In this document: positions 50,187-59,074 of the stretch, piece by piece
Position numbering within the stretch: position 1 is the stretch's first letter
Layout of the letters: every line of letters starts with the position of its first letter
DNA from: Burkholderiales bacterium PBB6
GTDB lineage: Bacteria; Pseudomonadota; Gammaproteobacteria; Burkholderiales; Burkholderiaceae_C
Direction of reading: 5' to 3'
DNA length: 64,000 bases
Assembly (NCBI GenBank): GCA_002255925.1
Contig: NKIH01000001.1
Coordinates: 186,001 to 250,000, forward strand
Notes under the pieces: model-generated
What the model was told of the DNA's origin: nothing
Database searches by the model: none
Seen by the model: the letters and a program-made list of their open reading frames with translations, nothing else
Translations under genes and position numbers: made by a program

Positions 50187-52208
50187 GTGTTGAAGTTCAC
50201 CTCCCTGGCTGCTGCGGCCCTGCTTGCCCTCAGCCTGCATGGCACGGCGCTTTGCGCCTCCCCCACGTTCGACCGCAGCGGTTTTGACACCACCGTGCGC
50301 CCGCAGGACGACCTGTTCCGCGCGGCCAACGGCGGCTGGCTCAAGGCCAACGCCATCCCCGCTGACAAGTCCAGCTACGGCAACTTCGTGATCCTGGCCG
50401 ACCGCGCCGACGGCCGCGTGCGCGCCATCGTCGACGAGCTCGCCGCCAAGACCCACGCCCCGGGCAGCATCGAGCAGAAGGTCGGCAGCTTCTACAAGTC
50501 GTTCATCGACGTCGACACCATCGACAAGGCCGGCACCGCCGCGCTGACGCCGTGGCTGGCCCGCATCCACGCAGTGAGGTCGCAGCGTGATCTGGCCGTG
50601 TTGCTCGGTGAATGGCAAGGCCGCGTGGCCGGCCCGATCGCCCTGGATGTGCAGCCGGATGCCAAGCGCCCGGACGTCAACCTGGCGCTGACCTGGCAAG
50701 CCGGCCTGGGCCTGCCGAACCGCGACTACTACCTCTCGAAGGACGAGCGCAAGGCCAAGGCCCGCACCGCCTACCAGGCCTATCTGGTCGAGCTGTTCAA
50801 GCTGAACGGTGACACCGCTGCGGCGGCTGAAGCCGGTGCCACGGCCGTGATGGCTTTGGAAACCCGCCTGGCGCAGGCCCAGTGGGACGAGGTGAAGAAC
50901 CGCGACCCGAAGAAGACCTGGAATCCGATGACGCTGAAGGCCCTGGCGGCCTCGGCACCGGGCTTTGACTGGGCGGCGTTTTTTGCTGCGTCCTCCATGT
51001 CGAAGATGGAACGCCTGTCGGTGTCCCAGCCGAGCTACAACAAGGCGTTCGCCAAGGCCGTGAATGACGTGCCGCTGGCCACCTGGCAGCTCTACCTGAA
51101 GGCCCACACGCTGGACAGCGCGGCCCGCGTGCTGCCCAAGGCCTGGCGTGATGCGCGCTTTGCCTTCCGCGGCACGGCGCTGGCCGGCCAGAAGGAGCCA
51201 CGTCCGCGTTGGCAGGAAGGCACCGATGCGCTCGACGGCGCCCTCGGCGAAGCCGTGGGCCAGGTGTATGTGGCACGCCACTTCCCGCCGGCCAACAAGG
51301 CCCGCATGCAGCAGATGGTCGACAACCTGATGGTGTCGTACGGTGAGTCCATCGACAAGCTGTCGTGGATGAGCGCAGCCACCCGCGCCAAGGCCCGCGA
51401 GAAGCTGTCGAAGTACACCGTGAAGATCGGGTACCCGAGCCAGTGGCGCGACTACGGCAAGCTCGAGATCCGCGACGCCGACCCGCTGGGCAACCTGATG
51501 CGCGCCGGCCGTTTCGAGTTCGAACGCGTGGCCGCCAAGCTGGGCCAGCCGGTGGACCGCACCGAGTGGGGCATGACGCCGCAGACGGTGAATGCGTACT
51601 ACAACCCGTCGATGAACGAGATCGTGTTCCCGGCCGCCATCCTGGAGCCGCCGTTCTTCGACATGGAAGCCGACGACGCGCAGAACTACGGCGCCATCGG
51701 TGCCGTGATCGGCCATGAAATCAGCCACGGCTTCGATGACCAGGGCAGCCAGTTCGACGGCGACGGCCGCCTGCTCAACTGGTGGACCCCGGCCGACCGC
51801 AAGGCCTTCGCCAAGCTCGGCGCCGCGCTGGTGAAGCAGTACGGCAGCTACGAAGCCCTGCCAGGCCAGAAGGTCAACGGTGAGCTCACCCTGGGTGAAA
51901 ACATCGCCGACTTGTCGGGTCTGGAAATCGCGCACAAGGCCTGGGTGCTGTCGCTGAAGGGCCAGCCGGCCCCGGTGATCGACGGCATCACGGGTGAGCA
52001 GCGCTTCTTCTACGGCTTCGCCTACGCCTGGCGCGGCAAGATGCGCGACGAGCTGATGCTGCGCATCCTGACGGCCGATCCGCACTCGCCTGACGAGTTC
52101 CGCGCGAACGGCACGGTGGTGAACATCGACAGCTTCCACCAGGCGTTTGGCACCCGCGCGGGTGACCGCATGTTCAAGCCCGCCAAGGACCGCATCAAGA
52201 TCTGGTGA
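50187..52208 (+). CDS. M13-family (neprilysin-like) zinc metallopeptidase, exported
   Basis: I use the GTG at 50187, which opens straight into a signal peptide ('LKFTSLAAAALLALSLHGTA', cut near 'LCASP'). The 673-residue protein has the M13 layout: 'VRPQDDLFRAANGGWLKANA' at the start, 'VNAYYNPSMNEIVFPAAIL' before the active site, 'VIGHEISHGFDDQGSQFDGD' with H510, E511 and H514, and the third ligand E571 in 'LGENIADLSG'. The end 'NIDSFHQAFGTRAGDRMF' is also conserved. It cleaves peptides in the periplasm or outside. Codon use suggests good expression. Confidence 0.94.
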   Translation: MLKFTSLAAAALLALSLHGTALCASPTFDRSGFDTTVRPQDDLFRAANGGWLKANAIPADKSSYGNFVILADRADGRVRAIVDELAAKTHAPGSIEQKVGSFYKSFIDVDTIDKAGTAALTPWLARIHAVRSQRDLAVLLGEWQGRVAGPIALDVQPDAKRPDVNLALTWQAGLGLPNRDYYLSKDERKAKARTAYQAYLVELFKLNGDTAAAAEAGATAVMALETRLAQAQWDEVKNRDPKKTWNPMTLKALAASAPGFDWAAFFAASSMSKMERLSVSQPSYNKAFAKAVNDVPLATWQLYLKAHTLDSAARVLPKAWRDARFAFRGTALAGQKEPRPRWQEGTDALDGALGEAVGQVYVARHFPPANKARMQQMVDNLMVSYGESIDKLSWMSAATRAKAREKLSKYTVKIGYPSQWRDYGKLEIRDADPLGNLMRAGRFEFERVAAKLGQPVDRTEWGMTPQTVNAYYNPSMNEIVFPAAILEPPFFDMEADDAQNYGAIGAVIGHEISHGFDDQGSQFDGDGRLLNWWTPADRKAFAKLGAALVKQYGSYEALPGQKVNGELTLGENIADLSGLEIAHKAWVLSLKGQPAPVIDGITGEQRFFYGFAYAWRGKMRDELMLRILTADPHSPDEFRANGTVVNIDSFHQAFGTRAGDRMFKPAKDRIKIW

Positions 52209-52244
52209 TCTTGCGGCCGGCTTGATCTGCCGCCGGGCGCCTGC

Positions 52245-54716
52245 TCAGGGTGCCATGCGGCGGATCATGTCCGCCAGCACGGCCAGATCGACCGGCTTGC
52301 TCAGGTGGCCGTTCATGCCGGCGGCCTCTGAGGCCTGGCGGTGTTCGGCCATGGCGTGCGCCGTCATGGCCACGATGGGCACCTTGCGCACCGCACCGGG
52401 CAGGGCGCGGATGGCCCGGGTGGCGGCTTCACCGTCCATCTCGGGCATCTGGATGTCCATCAGCACCAGGTCGTACTGGCTGGCCTGCACCTGCCGCACC
52501 GCTTCCACGCCGTTGGCCACGATGTCGCAGTAATGGCCCAGCCGGTCGAGCATCGCCTTGATCAGGATCTGGTTCACGCCGTTGTCTTCGGCCACCAGGA
52601 TGCGCCGCCGCAAGGCACCGATGCTCGTCGGGGCCGGCAACGCCGGGGCCACCTGCGGCGCTTCGTGGGCCAGCGGCAGCGGCAGCGTCACCCGGAAGGT
52701 GCTGCCCTGGCCCAGCACGCTGTGCGCTTCAATGCGCCCACCCATCAGCACCGCCAGGTCGTGGCTGATGGCCAGCCCCAGCCCACTGCCGCCGTAGCGC
52801 CGGGCCGTGCGGCTGTCACCCTGCAGGAAGCGCTCGAACAAGGTCGGCAGCATTTCAGGCGCGATGCCGATGCCGGTGTCCTGCACCTCGATGCAGAGCT
52901 GCATCTGGCCGTCGGTCAGCGGCGTGGCCGACAGCCGCACCCGCACTTCGCCACGGTCGGTGAATTTCAGTGCGTTGCCGATCAGGTTGAACAGGATCTG
53001 CCGCAGCCGGCTGGGGTCGCCCATCAGGGGCGGCAGGGCGTGGCCTTCGAGGTGCAGCCCCAGGCCCTGCGCCTGCGCCCGCACCGAGAGCAACTGCACC
53101 ACGTCATTCACGGTGCCCAGCGGGTTGAACGAGACGATCTCCAGCGTCATCCGGCCAGCCTCGATCTTGGACAGATCAAGGATGTCGTTGATGACCGCCA
53201 GCAGCGCCTGGCCGGACTGGCGCATCAGCTCGCACAGGCGCCGCTGGTCGTCGTTCAGGCCACTGGCCAGCAGCAGCCCGTTGGTGCCCAGCACGGCGTT
53301 CAGCGGCGTGCGGATCTCGTGGCTCATCTGCGCCAGGAAGCGTGACTTGGCTTCGTTCGCCGCCTCGGCGTCGGCTTTGGCCTGTGCCAGCGTCTGCTCG
53401 GAGCTGGTGATGTCGCGGAAGACGCTGACGACGCCGCCGTCGGGCATGCGTCGCTCGATCGCATGGATCACCATGCCGCTCGGCAGCTGCTGCTCCAGGT
53501 GGCCTTCGGGCCGGCGGTGGGCGTCCAGCCGGGCCTGCACCCAGCGGCGTTGCTCGTTGTCCGGCAGCTCGGGGTGAATGGCCTGTACGGCCGTGCAGGC
53601 CAGGGTTTCATAGGGCGTTCCGCGGCGCAGCACACCGCGAAGCCACGGGAAGATGGCCTCGTACCGCGGGTTCCAGGCCACCACGCGTTCGTTGGCGTCG
53701 CACAGCAGGAAGCCGTCGGCCATGGCGGCCAGGGCCTTGTCCAGGGTCTGCCGCGACTGCTCGGCCCCCGCGCGGGCGCGGTGCGTGATCTGCAGGAACC
53801 ACAGCGCCGTGGCCGCCGAGGCCAGCACCAGCAGGATGAAGCCGCCGGTGACCAGCAACACCACCGGCCGTTGCTGGCGCGCCGGCAGCAGGGCCTGGCG
53901 GGTGGGCAGGCTGGCTGAAATCAGCAGCTGTGGATAAAGGGTCGGCCGCACGGCGACCAGCGCGTCCTGGCCGTCCAGCCGGGCGGCCATCGGCTGGGCC
54001 AGGCCGGTGCTGTTGGCGCGGTTGAGCGGCGGGCTCAGGCGCCGGCCGGCCAGGGCGGTCTGCTCGGGCACCATCACCAGCAGTTCGCCGTCGTTGTGCT
54101 CCAGCGTCATCTGCACGCCGTCGCTGTCGGCGTCGCGGTCCAGCACCGCAGCCATCTGCGCCACGGGCACTTCGGCCACCACCAGCAGCCGGCCCACGCC
54201 GGGCCAATCCACGGGCCGCGCGAAGAACAAGGCGTTTTCCGCGGTAGCGAAATTCAGCGTCGGCTGGCTCACCAACATCTGCGGTGCGGCCTGGCCCATC
54301 ACCTTGTTGACGAAGGCTGGCGGCAGCGGAGAGGCCAGTTTCGTGCGGTTGCCCAGGCCGGCGACCATGACGGTGCCGGTGGCGTCCACCAGCATCAGGT
54401 CGCTGATCAGCAGGTTGCGGTTGATGGCGGCACGCAGCAGCTGGGCGCTCAGGGCCTTGTCGAGCTGGCCGTTGCGCTGCAGCGCCGGGTTCAGCAGCTC
54501 GCGCGTGCCGGCGAGCATCACGTCCACGGCCAGCAGACCGCGGTTGATGTCGGATTCCGCGCTGTTGATCAGCCGTGCGCTGCGCTGTCGCGCCGCCTGC
54601 ATCGCATCATGTTCGGCGTTGCGGATCAACGCGCCCGCCACCGCCGCCATGCCGGCGACGAAGATCACGGTGACCCCGGCAACGGCGATGCGGCTGCGGC
54701 GCAAGATCGTGGGCAT
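52245..54716 (-). CDS. Hybrid sensor histidine kinase with receiver domain
   Basis: Starting at the ATG at 54716 (an upstream extension is Arg/Pro-rich and implausible), the 823-residue protein has a membrane helix, a ~250-residue periplasmic sensor and a second helix ('PVVLLVTGGFILLVLASAAT'). A PAS-like domain ('LDKALAAMADGFLLCDANER') follows. The kinase core has 'SHEIRTPLNAVLG' with H466, 'LIGNALKFTDRGEVRV', 'DTGIGI' and 'GGSGLGLAIS'. The receiver has 'YDLVLMDIQMPEMDG' with the phospho-acceptor Asp near 753. No separate response regulator or output gene is adjacent. It lies 17 bases after an orphan TRAP binding protein gene and is probably cotranscribed. Confidence 0.93.
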   Translation of the reverse strand: MPTILRRSRIAVAGVTVIFVAGMAAVAGALIRNAEHDAMQAARQRSARLINSAESDINRGLLAVDVMLAGTRELLNPALQRNGQLDKALSAQLLRAAINRNLLISDLMLVDATGTVMVAGLGNRTKLASPLPPAFVNKVMGQAAPQMLVSQPTLNFATAENALFFARPVDWPGVGRLLVVAEVPVAQMAAVLDRDADSDGVQMTLEHNDGELLVMVPEQTALAGRRLSPPLNRANSTGLAQPMAARLDGQDALVAVRPTLYPQLLISASLPTRQALLPARQQRPVVLLVTGGFILLVLASAATALWFLQITHRARAGAEQSRQTLDKALAAMADGFLLCDANERVVAWNPRYEAIFPWLRGVLRRGTPYETLACTAVQAIHPELPDNEQRRWVQARLDAHRRPEGHLEQQLPSGMVIHAIERRMPDGGVVSVFRDITSSEQTLAQAKADAEAANEAKSRFLAQMSHEIRTPLNAVLGTNGLLLASGLNDDQRRLCELMRQSGQALLAVINDILDLSKIEAGRMTLEIVSFNPLGTVNDVVQLLSVRAQAQGLGLHLEGHALPPLMGDPSRLRQILFNLIGNALKFTDRGEVRVRLSATPLTDGQMQLCIEVQDTGIGIAPEMLPTLFERFLQGDSRTARRYGGSGLGLAISHDLAVLMGGRIEAHSVLGQGSTFRVTLPLPLAHEAPQVAPALPAPTSIGALRRRILVAEDNGVNQILIKAMLDRLGHYCDIVANGVEAVRQVQASQYDLVLMDIQMPEMDGEAATRAIRALPGAVRKVPIVAMTAHAMAEHRQASEAAGMNGHLSKPVDLAVLADMIRRMAP

Positions 54717-54733
54717 GCAACCGCCTGGGGGCC

Positions 54734-55840
54734 TCAGGGTTGTCGGGCAGTGATGCCGCTGACGGGAGCCAGGTGGTGGTTCCAGGCCTCGGCGCAACTG
54801 GTGCCGCAGCGCTGCACCCAGCGGGCCAGCACGGTGCTCGCGAAGATCTCGCGGCGCCGGCGTTCGTCCTGCGGCGTGGCGCGTACTTCGGTCATCGCGC
54901 CCTTGCGGCCAGCCTGGCATTGGCTGGCGCCGATGTTGCACGCCACGCCGTCGCCGGTCTCCCGGCTGGCCTCGTCCCAGATGCGGGTTTCGAGCTTGCC
55001 AAGTTCCACCTTGAGCAACTGGCGTTGGCCGGTGGTCAAGGCCCCCCAGGCATCGCCATTGGCACCAAACACCGCCATGCCCCAGCTGATGGCCAGGCTG
55101 TGGATGTGGGTGGTGAGATCGGGCAGACCGATGGTGTTGCCCGACATGCTGCCGGTGATGGCGCAGTCGATGTTGCTGCTGCGCAGGTTGCCGACGATGC
55201 TGGCAAAGGGCAGCGGCACCGGCGTGGCGCCCACGGCTTCAACCCAGTCGGCCTGCGAGGTGCCCGTGGTGCGGATGCGGCGGCCGCTCAGATCGCCCAA
55301 GCCGCTGAAGGGGCGGTTGCAGAACAGCATCTGCGCCGGGTAGACATAAACAGCCAGCAGCTCGATGCCGTAGCGCTCGCGCAGCGTGCTCGCCATCACC
55401 GGCCGGAAGGCGTGGGTGTGCTTGCGCAGTGCGGCGATGTCGGGGTTCAGGCCGGCGAGGTCGGGGGCGGCCAGCAGGGGCTCCTGCACGCCACTCAGGC
55501 TGAGCAGGGCCGTGCCGAAGGGCACCACGCCCAGTTGCATCAGCCGCAGCATGTCCTGGCCGCGGATGCCGGCGCGGTCAAAGGCCGTGACTTCGCCGTT
55601 GAGCTTGCCGCCGGTCAGCTGCGGCAGCTCCCGCGTCCAGAACGGTTCTTCGTGGCGGGTGAACTGGTTGACGTTCGCCAGGCCGCCGACCACCCGCAGG
55701 GTGATGGGCGCGTCAGCTGCTGTGCCAGCGGAGGTGGTTGATGCGGGGGCGGTGGTGGCCGCATGGGTGGCGGCAGGCGTGCCGCCAAGCAGACTGGCCG
55801 TCAGCCAGAGCGCACAGGTCAATCGGGTCAGCCCGGGCAT
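54734..55840 (-). CDS. TRAP-type (DctP-like) periplasmic binding protein, without transporter genes
   Basis: The ATG at 55840 begins a 368-residue protein with a signal peptide ('LTRLTCALWLTASLLGGTPA') and a DctP-like fold: 'MLRLMQLGVVPFGTALLSL', 'FSGLGDLSGRRIRTTGTSQA', 'AVGATPVPLPFASIVGNLRS', 'IDCAITGSMSGNTIGL'. In transport systems such proteins feed DctQ/DctM permeases. No such genes are here; instead two sensor proteins flank it. It may therefore present a ligand, perhaps an organic acid, to the periplasmic domain of one of the kinases. Two or more Cys residues near the end could form a disulfide. Confidence 0.88.
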   Translation of the reverse strand: MPGLTRLTCALWLTASLLGGTPAATHAATTAPASTTSAGTAADAPITLRVVGGLANVNQFTRHEEPFWTRELPQLTGGKLNGEVTAFDRAGIRGQDMLRLMQLGVVPFGTALLSLSGVQEPLLAAPDLAGLNPDIAALRKHTHAFRPVMASTLRERYGIELLAVYVYPAQMLFCNRPFSGLGDLSGRRIRTTGTSQADWVEAVGATPVPLPFASIVGNLRSSNIDCAITGSMSGNTIGLPDLTTHIHSLAISWGMAVFGANGDAWGALTTGQRQLLKVELGKLETRIWDEASRETGDGVACNIGASQCQAGRKGAMTEVRATPQDERRRREIFASTVLARWVQRCGTSCAEAWNHHLAPVSGITARQP

Positions 55841-55913
55841 GTTCAAAGCGAGTCCTCGGTGCCTGTTTGCTGCAGGGTGGCACAACGGCAGTATCGCAAA
55901 GGCCGTGAGGTCA

Positions 55914-57650
55914 TTACAAGCTGGCGGGCGTGGGTCCGCCCGGGGGCGGTTCGATTGGCAGCACCAGGCGAATGGCATGCCCGCTGCCGCCGGTGTTTTC
56001 GCCCAGCAGCTGGCCACCCATGCGGCGCGCCAGGGCCTGGGCCAGCGCCATGGCCAGCCGGGGGCCGAGCTCGGCCTCGGCGTCCTCGGTGTCCAGGGCA
56101 AAGGGCTGGGCGCCCATCGGCAGGCTGGCCTCGCCGTTGCCCGGGGCTTCCACATGGCACACCACCGCGTCGTCCTGGGCCCGCACGCCCAGCAGCACCC
56201 GGCCCGGGCCGCCGGTCAGCAAGGCATGGCGCACCAGGGCTTCGAGCAGCTGGCGCAGGCGGGCGGCGTCGCAGTGCAGGTAGTCCGGCACCGCCGGCGC
56301 CACCTCCAGTTGCAGGTGCTGGCCGCGTTGCGTGGCCAGCGGCGCAAGCGCCTCCGCCACTTCGCGCAGCAGGGGGCGCAGCGGCTCGGGCTCGGGGCGC
56401 AGGTGCATCTGTCCGGCTTCGATCAGGGCCAGGTCCTGGATGGCCAGCAGGTGCTGGTTGAGCTGGTCGGTGCCCATGCGCACCACCCCCGCCTGGTCCG
56501 CCGGCAGCTCGTCGGCGATGGCCAGCAGACCGTTCAGCGGGCGCCGCAGTTGCTGCGCCAGCCGGGCAAGGAAGCGGCTCTGGGCCTGATGCGCCAGGCG
56601 GGCCTGCTGTTCACGCGCTGCGAGCAGGCTGTGGCGCTGTTCCAGCCGCCGCAGGCCCAGCACGATGCTGGCGGTGACGCCCAGCACCGCCAGTGAAATC
56701 AGGGCGGCCATGCCCAGCACCGCGGTGCGGGTGGTGCGCCAGCTGTCGAGCACTTCGTCGGTGGCGGTGGCCACGCTGACGCGCAGCGGGTAGGTGCCCA
56801 CCTGGTGCCAGGCATGGATGCGGTCGACCGGGTCGGTGGCGTCCATGCCGGGCCCGTTGTAGCGGCCCATCGCGCCGGCCAGCGGCTGCACCAGCGGGCT
56901 GCCCGGGCTCAGTTTGCTGCCCATGCCCTGGCTGTCGCCGCCCATCACCCGGGCGCGGATGACCTGGTCCTGGCCGACCAGCGCCACGCTGCCCAGGCGG
57001 CCCAGGGCCACGCCGCCGAACACGTCCTCGAAGTAGGCCGGGTCGAGCGAGGCCACGACCACGCCCAGGCCGTGGCCGTCGGGCGCGCTGATGCGGCGTG
57101 ACAGCTGGATCGTCCAGCGCTGCGACACCTTGCCCAGCACCGGCTTGCTGATGAACAGGCCGCGGTCGATGATGCCTTCGGGGCCCAGGTGCACCCGCAC
57201 ATGTTCGCGGTCAGACAGGTCGATCGCGCCGGTCTGGCGGCCATCGGGGTCGAGGTTGCTGCCGCGGAACCGGCCGTCCGGTCCGATGTGCGAGAGCTGC
57301 ACCAGGATGCGCGGCGCCAGGCCGGTTTCTCCCGCCAGTGCGACGAGGTCGGGTGGCTCACCGCGCTTGATCTGGTCACGCAGGCGCAGCAGCGCCTGGT
57401 CGGCGCCGGCCAGCACCCGCAGCGTCTGCTCTTGCAGCACGCTGGCCAGGTTGGCGTTCTGGCGCAGCTCGGCCTCCACGGTTTCGTCGCGCTGCAGGCT
57501 CAGCATGCCCAGCGTGGCGCCCCAGGTGCCCAGCAGCAGCAAGCCCGCCAGCACCAGGGCCAGGGTGCTGAGGCGGCCGGCGCGCGAGGCACCGATGGCG
57601 GTGGTCGTGGTGGGCAGTTCGGCTGCAGTCAAAGGCGTCGGCCCATTCAT
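55914..57650 (-). CDS. Histidine-kinase-like sensor with degenerate catalytic core
   Basis: I prefer the ATG at 57650 (578 residues). A membrane helix ('LALVLAGLLLLGTWGATLGM') and a second one near residue 315 enclose a periplasmic dCACHE-like sensor ('RDQIKRGEPPDLVALAGETG', 'DREHVRVHLGPEGIIDRGLF', 'QRWTIQLSRRISAPDGHGLG'). The cytoplasmic part keeps the kinase layout, but the H-box reads 'AQQLRRPLNG', with Gln366 where the phospho-acceptor His should be. The N-box is 'LVRHALLTGG' and the glycine-rich G2 motif is 'ELGPRLAMAL'. It is very unlikely to autophosphorylate. It may regulate the neighbouring hybrid kinase. Confidence 0.85.
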   Translation of the reverse strand: MNGPTPLTAAELPTTTTAIGASRAGRLSTLALVLAGLLLLGTWGATLGMLSLQRDETVEAELRQNANLASVLQEQTLRVLAGADQALLRLRDQIKRGEPPDLVALAGETGLAPRILVQLSHIGPDGRFRGSNLDPDGRQTGAIDLSDREHVRVHLGPEGIIDRGLFISKPVLGKVSQRWTIQLSRRISAPDGHGLGVVVASLDPAYFEDVFGGVALGRLGSVALVGQDQVIRARVMGGDSQGMGSKLSPGSPLVQPLAGAMGRYNGPGMDATDPVDRIHAWHQVGTYPLRVSVATATDEVLDSWRTTRTAVLGMAALISLAVLGVTASIVLGLRRLEQRHSLLAAREQQARLAHQAQSRFLARLAQQLRRPLNGLLAIADELPADQAGVVRMGTDQLNQHLLAIQDLALIEAGQMHLRPEPEPLRPLLREVAEALAPLATQRGQHLQLEVAPAVPDYLHCDAARLRQLLEALVRHALLTGGPGRVLLGVRAQDDAVVCHVEAPGNGEASLPMGAQPFALDTEDAEAELGPRLAMALAQALARRMGGQLLGENTGGSGHAIRLVLPIEPPPGGPTPASL

Positions 57651-57817
57651 GGCATGCGATGCATTGACGATGCCACACCGAACCACTCGTCAGAGGCCGC
57701 AAAAACCCCCAAGCCGGGCAGATGCTCAGCTGCCCTTCATCTTTGTGTGGCAACCTCTCCAGCGGTAGCTCCGGGCACATCGCGGCGGAGTGTTGAACAG
57801 GGCAAGGTGAGGTCCAG

Positions 57818-58744
57818 ATGTCTGCTGATTCCATGCGTGTGCGACGGTCCTTCAGCCGTGTGTGGCCGGTGGCTTTGCTGGCCGGCCCGGGCCTGGCCTG
57901 GGCCCAGGTGCTACCCCCCGCCGGTGAAGCCGCTGCCCCGGCTGCTGAAAGCCCCGCATCCGCCGTATCAGCCGATGAGCCGGCGGCCAGCCCGCCGCCC
58001 GCGCCCTACCTGCGCACCCAGATCGGCATGGCGCTGGAAACCCGGCCCACCTACCTCGGCTCACCCAACCGCGAGACCAAGCTGCGGCCCGTGCTGGGTC
58101 TGCAATATGGCCGCTTCAGGCTGAGCAGCTCCCGGGCGTCGCTGGTGGAGTCCTCGGGCGGCGGCGGGCAGTTGTCGGGGGCGAGCGTTGATCTTTCGCC
58201 GCGGGGCCCGTGGTCGCTCAACGCGGCCTTGCGCATCGATCATGGCCGAGGTGCCGGTGACGACCCGCTGCTGGCCGGTTTGCCCGAGGTGCGCCAGACC
58301 GTGCGCGGACGGGTGAGCGCCCGTTACGCCATCACGCCCAAGTGGAGCGCTGGCGCGTCGGTGTCGACCGACATGCTGAACCGCAAGGGCGGCACGCTGG
58401 GAGCGCTCGATGTGGGCTGGAGCACGATGCTGACGCCGACCTGGCGCTGGACGCTGGGTGGCGGGCTGGGCTTGGCAGATGCGACCTACATGCGCAGCTA
58501 TCACGGCATCAGCCCGGAGGTGGCCGCAGCCACCAGCCGGACGGCTTATGTGCCGGGGGCGGGCATGCACGGCGTGGGGGTGTCGACGGGCCTGACCTGG
58601 AACGTGAGCCCGGCCTGGCGGCTGGGCGCCACGGGGGCGTTCGGCCGGCTCACCGGGCCGGCGGTGGACAGCCCCTTGACCCAGGCGCGCAACAACTGGT
58701 CGGTGAGCGTGGGCGCGGTGTGGGTGAAGGACTGGCGGGACTGA
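57818..58744 (+). CDS. MipA/OmpV-family outer-membrane protein
   Basis: The 308-residue protein has a signal peptide ending near 'GLAWAQ', a Pro/Ala-rich linker, and then an antiparallel beta-barrel pattern that matches MipA/OmpV: 'IGMALETRPTYLGSPNRETK', 'PVLGLQYGRFRLSSSRASLV', 'LRIDHGRGAGDDPLLAGLPE', 'GLTWNVSPAWRLGATGAFGR'. Family members are porin-like or scaffold proteins of the outer membrane. GAGG seven bases before the ATG supports the start; an in-frame ATG at 57833 is possible. Confidence 0.87.
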   Translation: MSADSMRVRRSFSRVWPVALLAGPGLAWAQVLPPAGEAAAPAAESPASAVSADEPAASPPPAPYLRTQIGMALETRPTYLGSPNRETKLRPVLGLQYGRFRLSSSRASLVESSGGGGQLSGASVDLSPRGPWSLNAALRIDHGRGAGDDPLLAGLPEVRQTVRGRVSARYAITPKWSAGASVSTDMLNRKGGTLGALDVGWSTMLTPTWRWTLGGGLGLADATYMRSYHGISPEVAAATSRTAYVPGAGMHGVGVSTGLTWNVSPAWRLGATGAFGRLTGPAVDSPLTQARNNWSVSVGAVWVKDWRD

Positions 58745-58771
58745 GCTTCTGCTGCTCAGCTGCTCAGCGCT

Positions 58772-59017
58772 TCAGCGGCGGCCGAAAAACTGGCGGAACA
58801 AGTCTTCGCTCAGCAGCTCGCGCACATGCAGGCCGCGCAGGGTTTCGCGGAAGGGGCTGGGCTCGGCATTGGGCAGGTCCATGTCCACCGGCATGGGCAG
58901 GGTGTCGGGCCAGATGGCACCGCGGGGCGTGGCCGGCTGACTGGCCTTGATGGGCAGGCGAGGGGTCATCGGGTAGCTCATCAAAGGCTCCGTGGAAGCG
59001 TTCTGCACATGGCTCAT
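58772..59017 (-). CDS. Small uncharacterised protein (81 aa)
   Basis: The product is polar and proline-rich in its first 50 residues and ends in a charged helix ('ETLRGLHVRELLSEDLFRQF'). No signal peptide, membrane helix or known motif is seen. It sits between the porin gene and the SRAP peptidase gene, and starts 57 bases downstream of the latter's stop, on the same strand. The ribosome-binding site is weak, and the downstream ATG for 'MSYPMTPRLP' may be the true start. Confidence 0.5.
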   Translation of the reverse strand: MSHVQNASTEPLMSYPMTPRLPIKASQPATPRGAIWPDTLPMPVDMDLPNAEPSPFRETLRGLHVRELLSEDLFRQFFGRR

Positions 59018-59074
59018 CTTCGGCCGAGTGCCGGCTGAACTTCAGCGGAAACAGCAGGGGCTGAACCGGGTTGT

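Noticed and set aside
57710..57740. Hairpin GGGCAG...CTGCCC between the degenerate kinase gene and the porin gene
   Set aside because: It lacks a T-run and has a loose eight-base loop; it lies between divergent genes where no terminator is needed.
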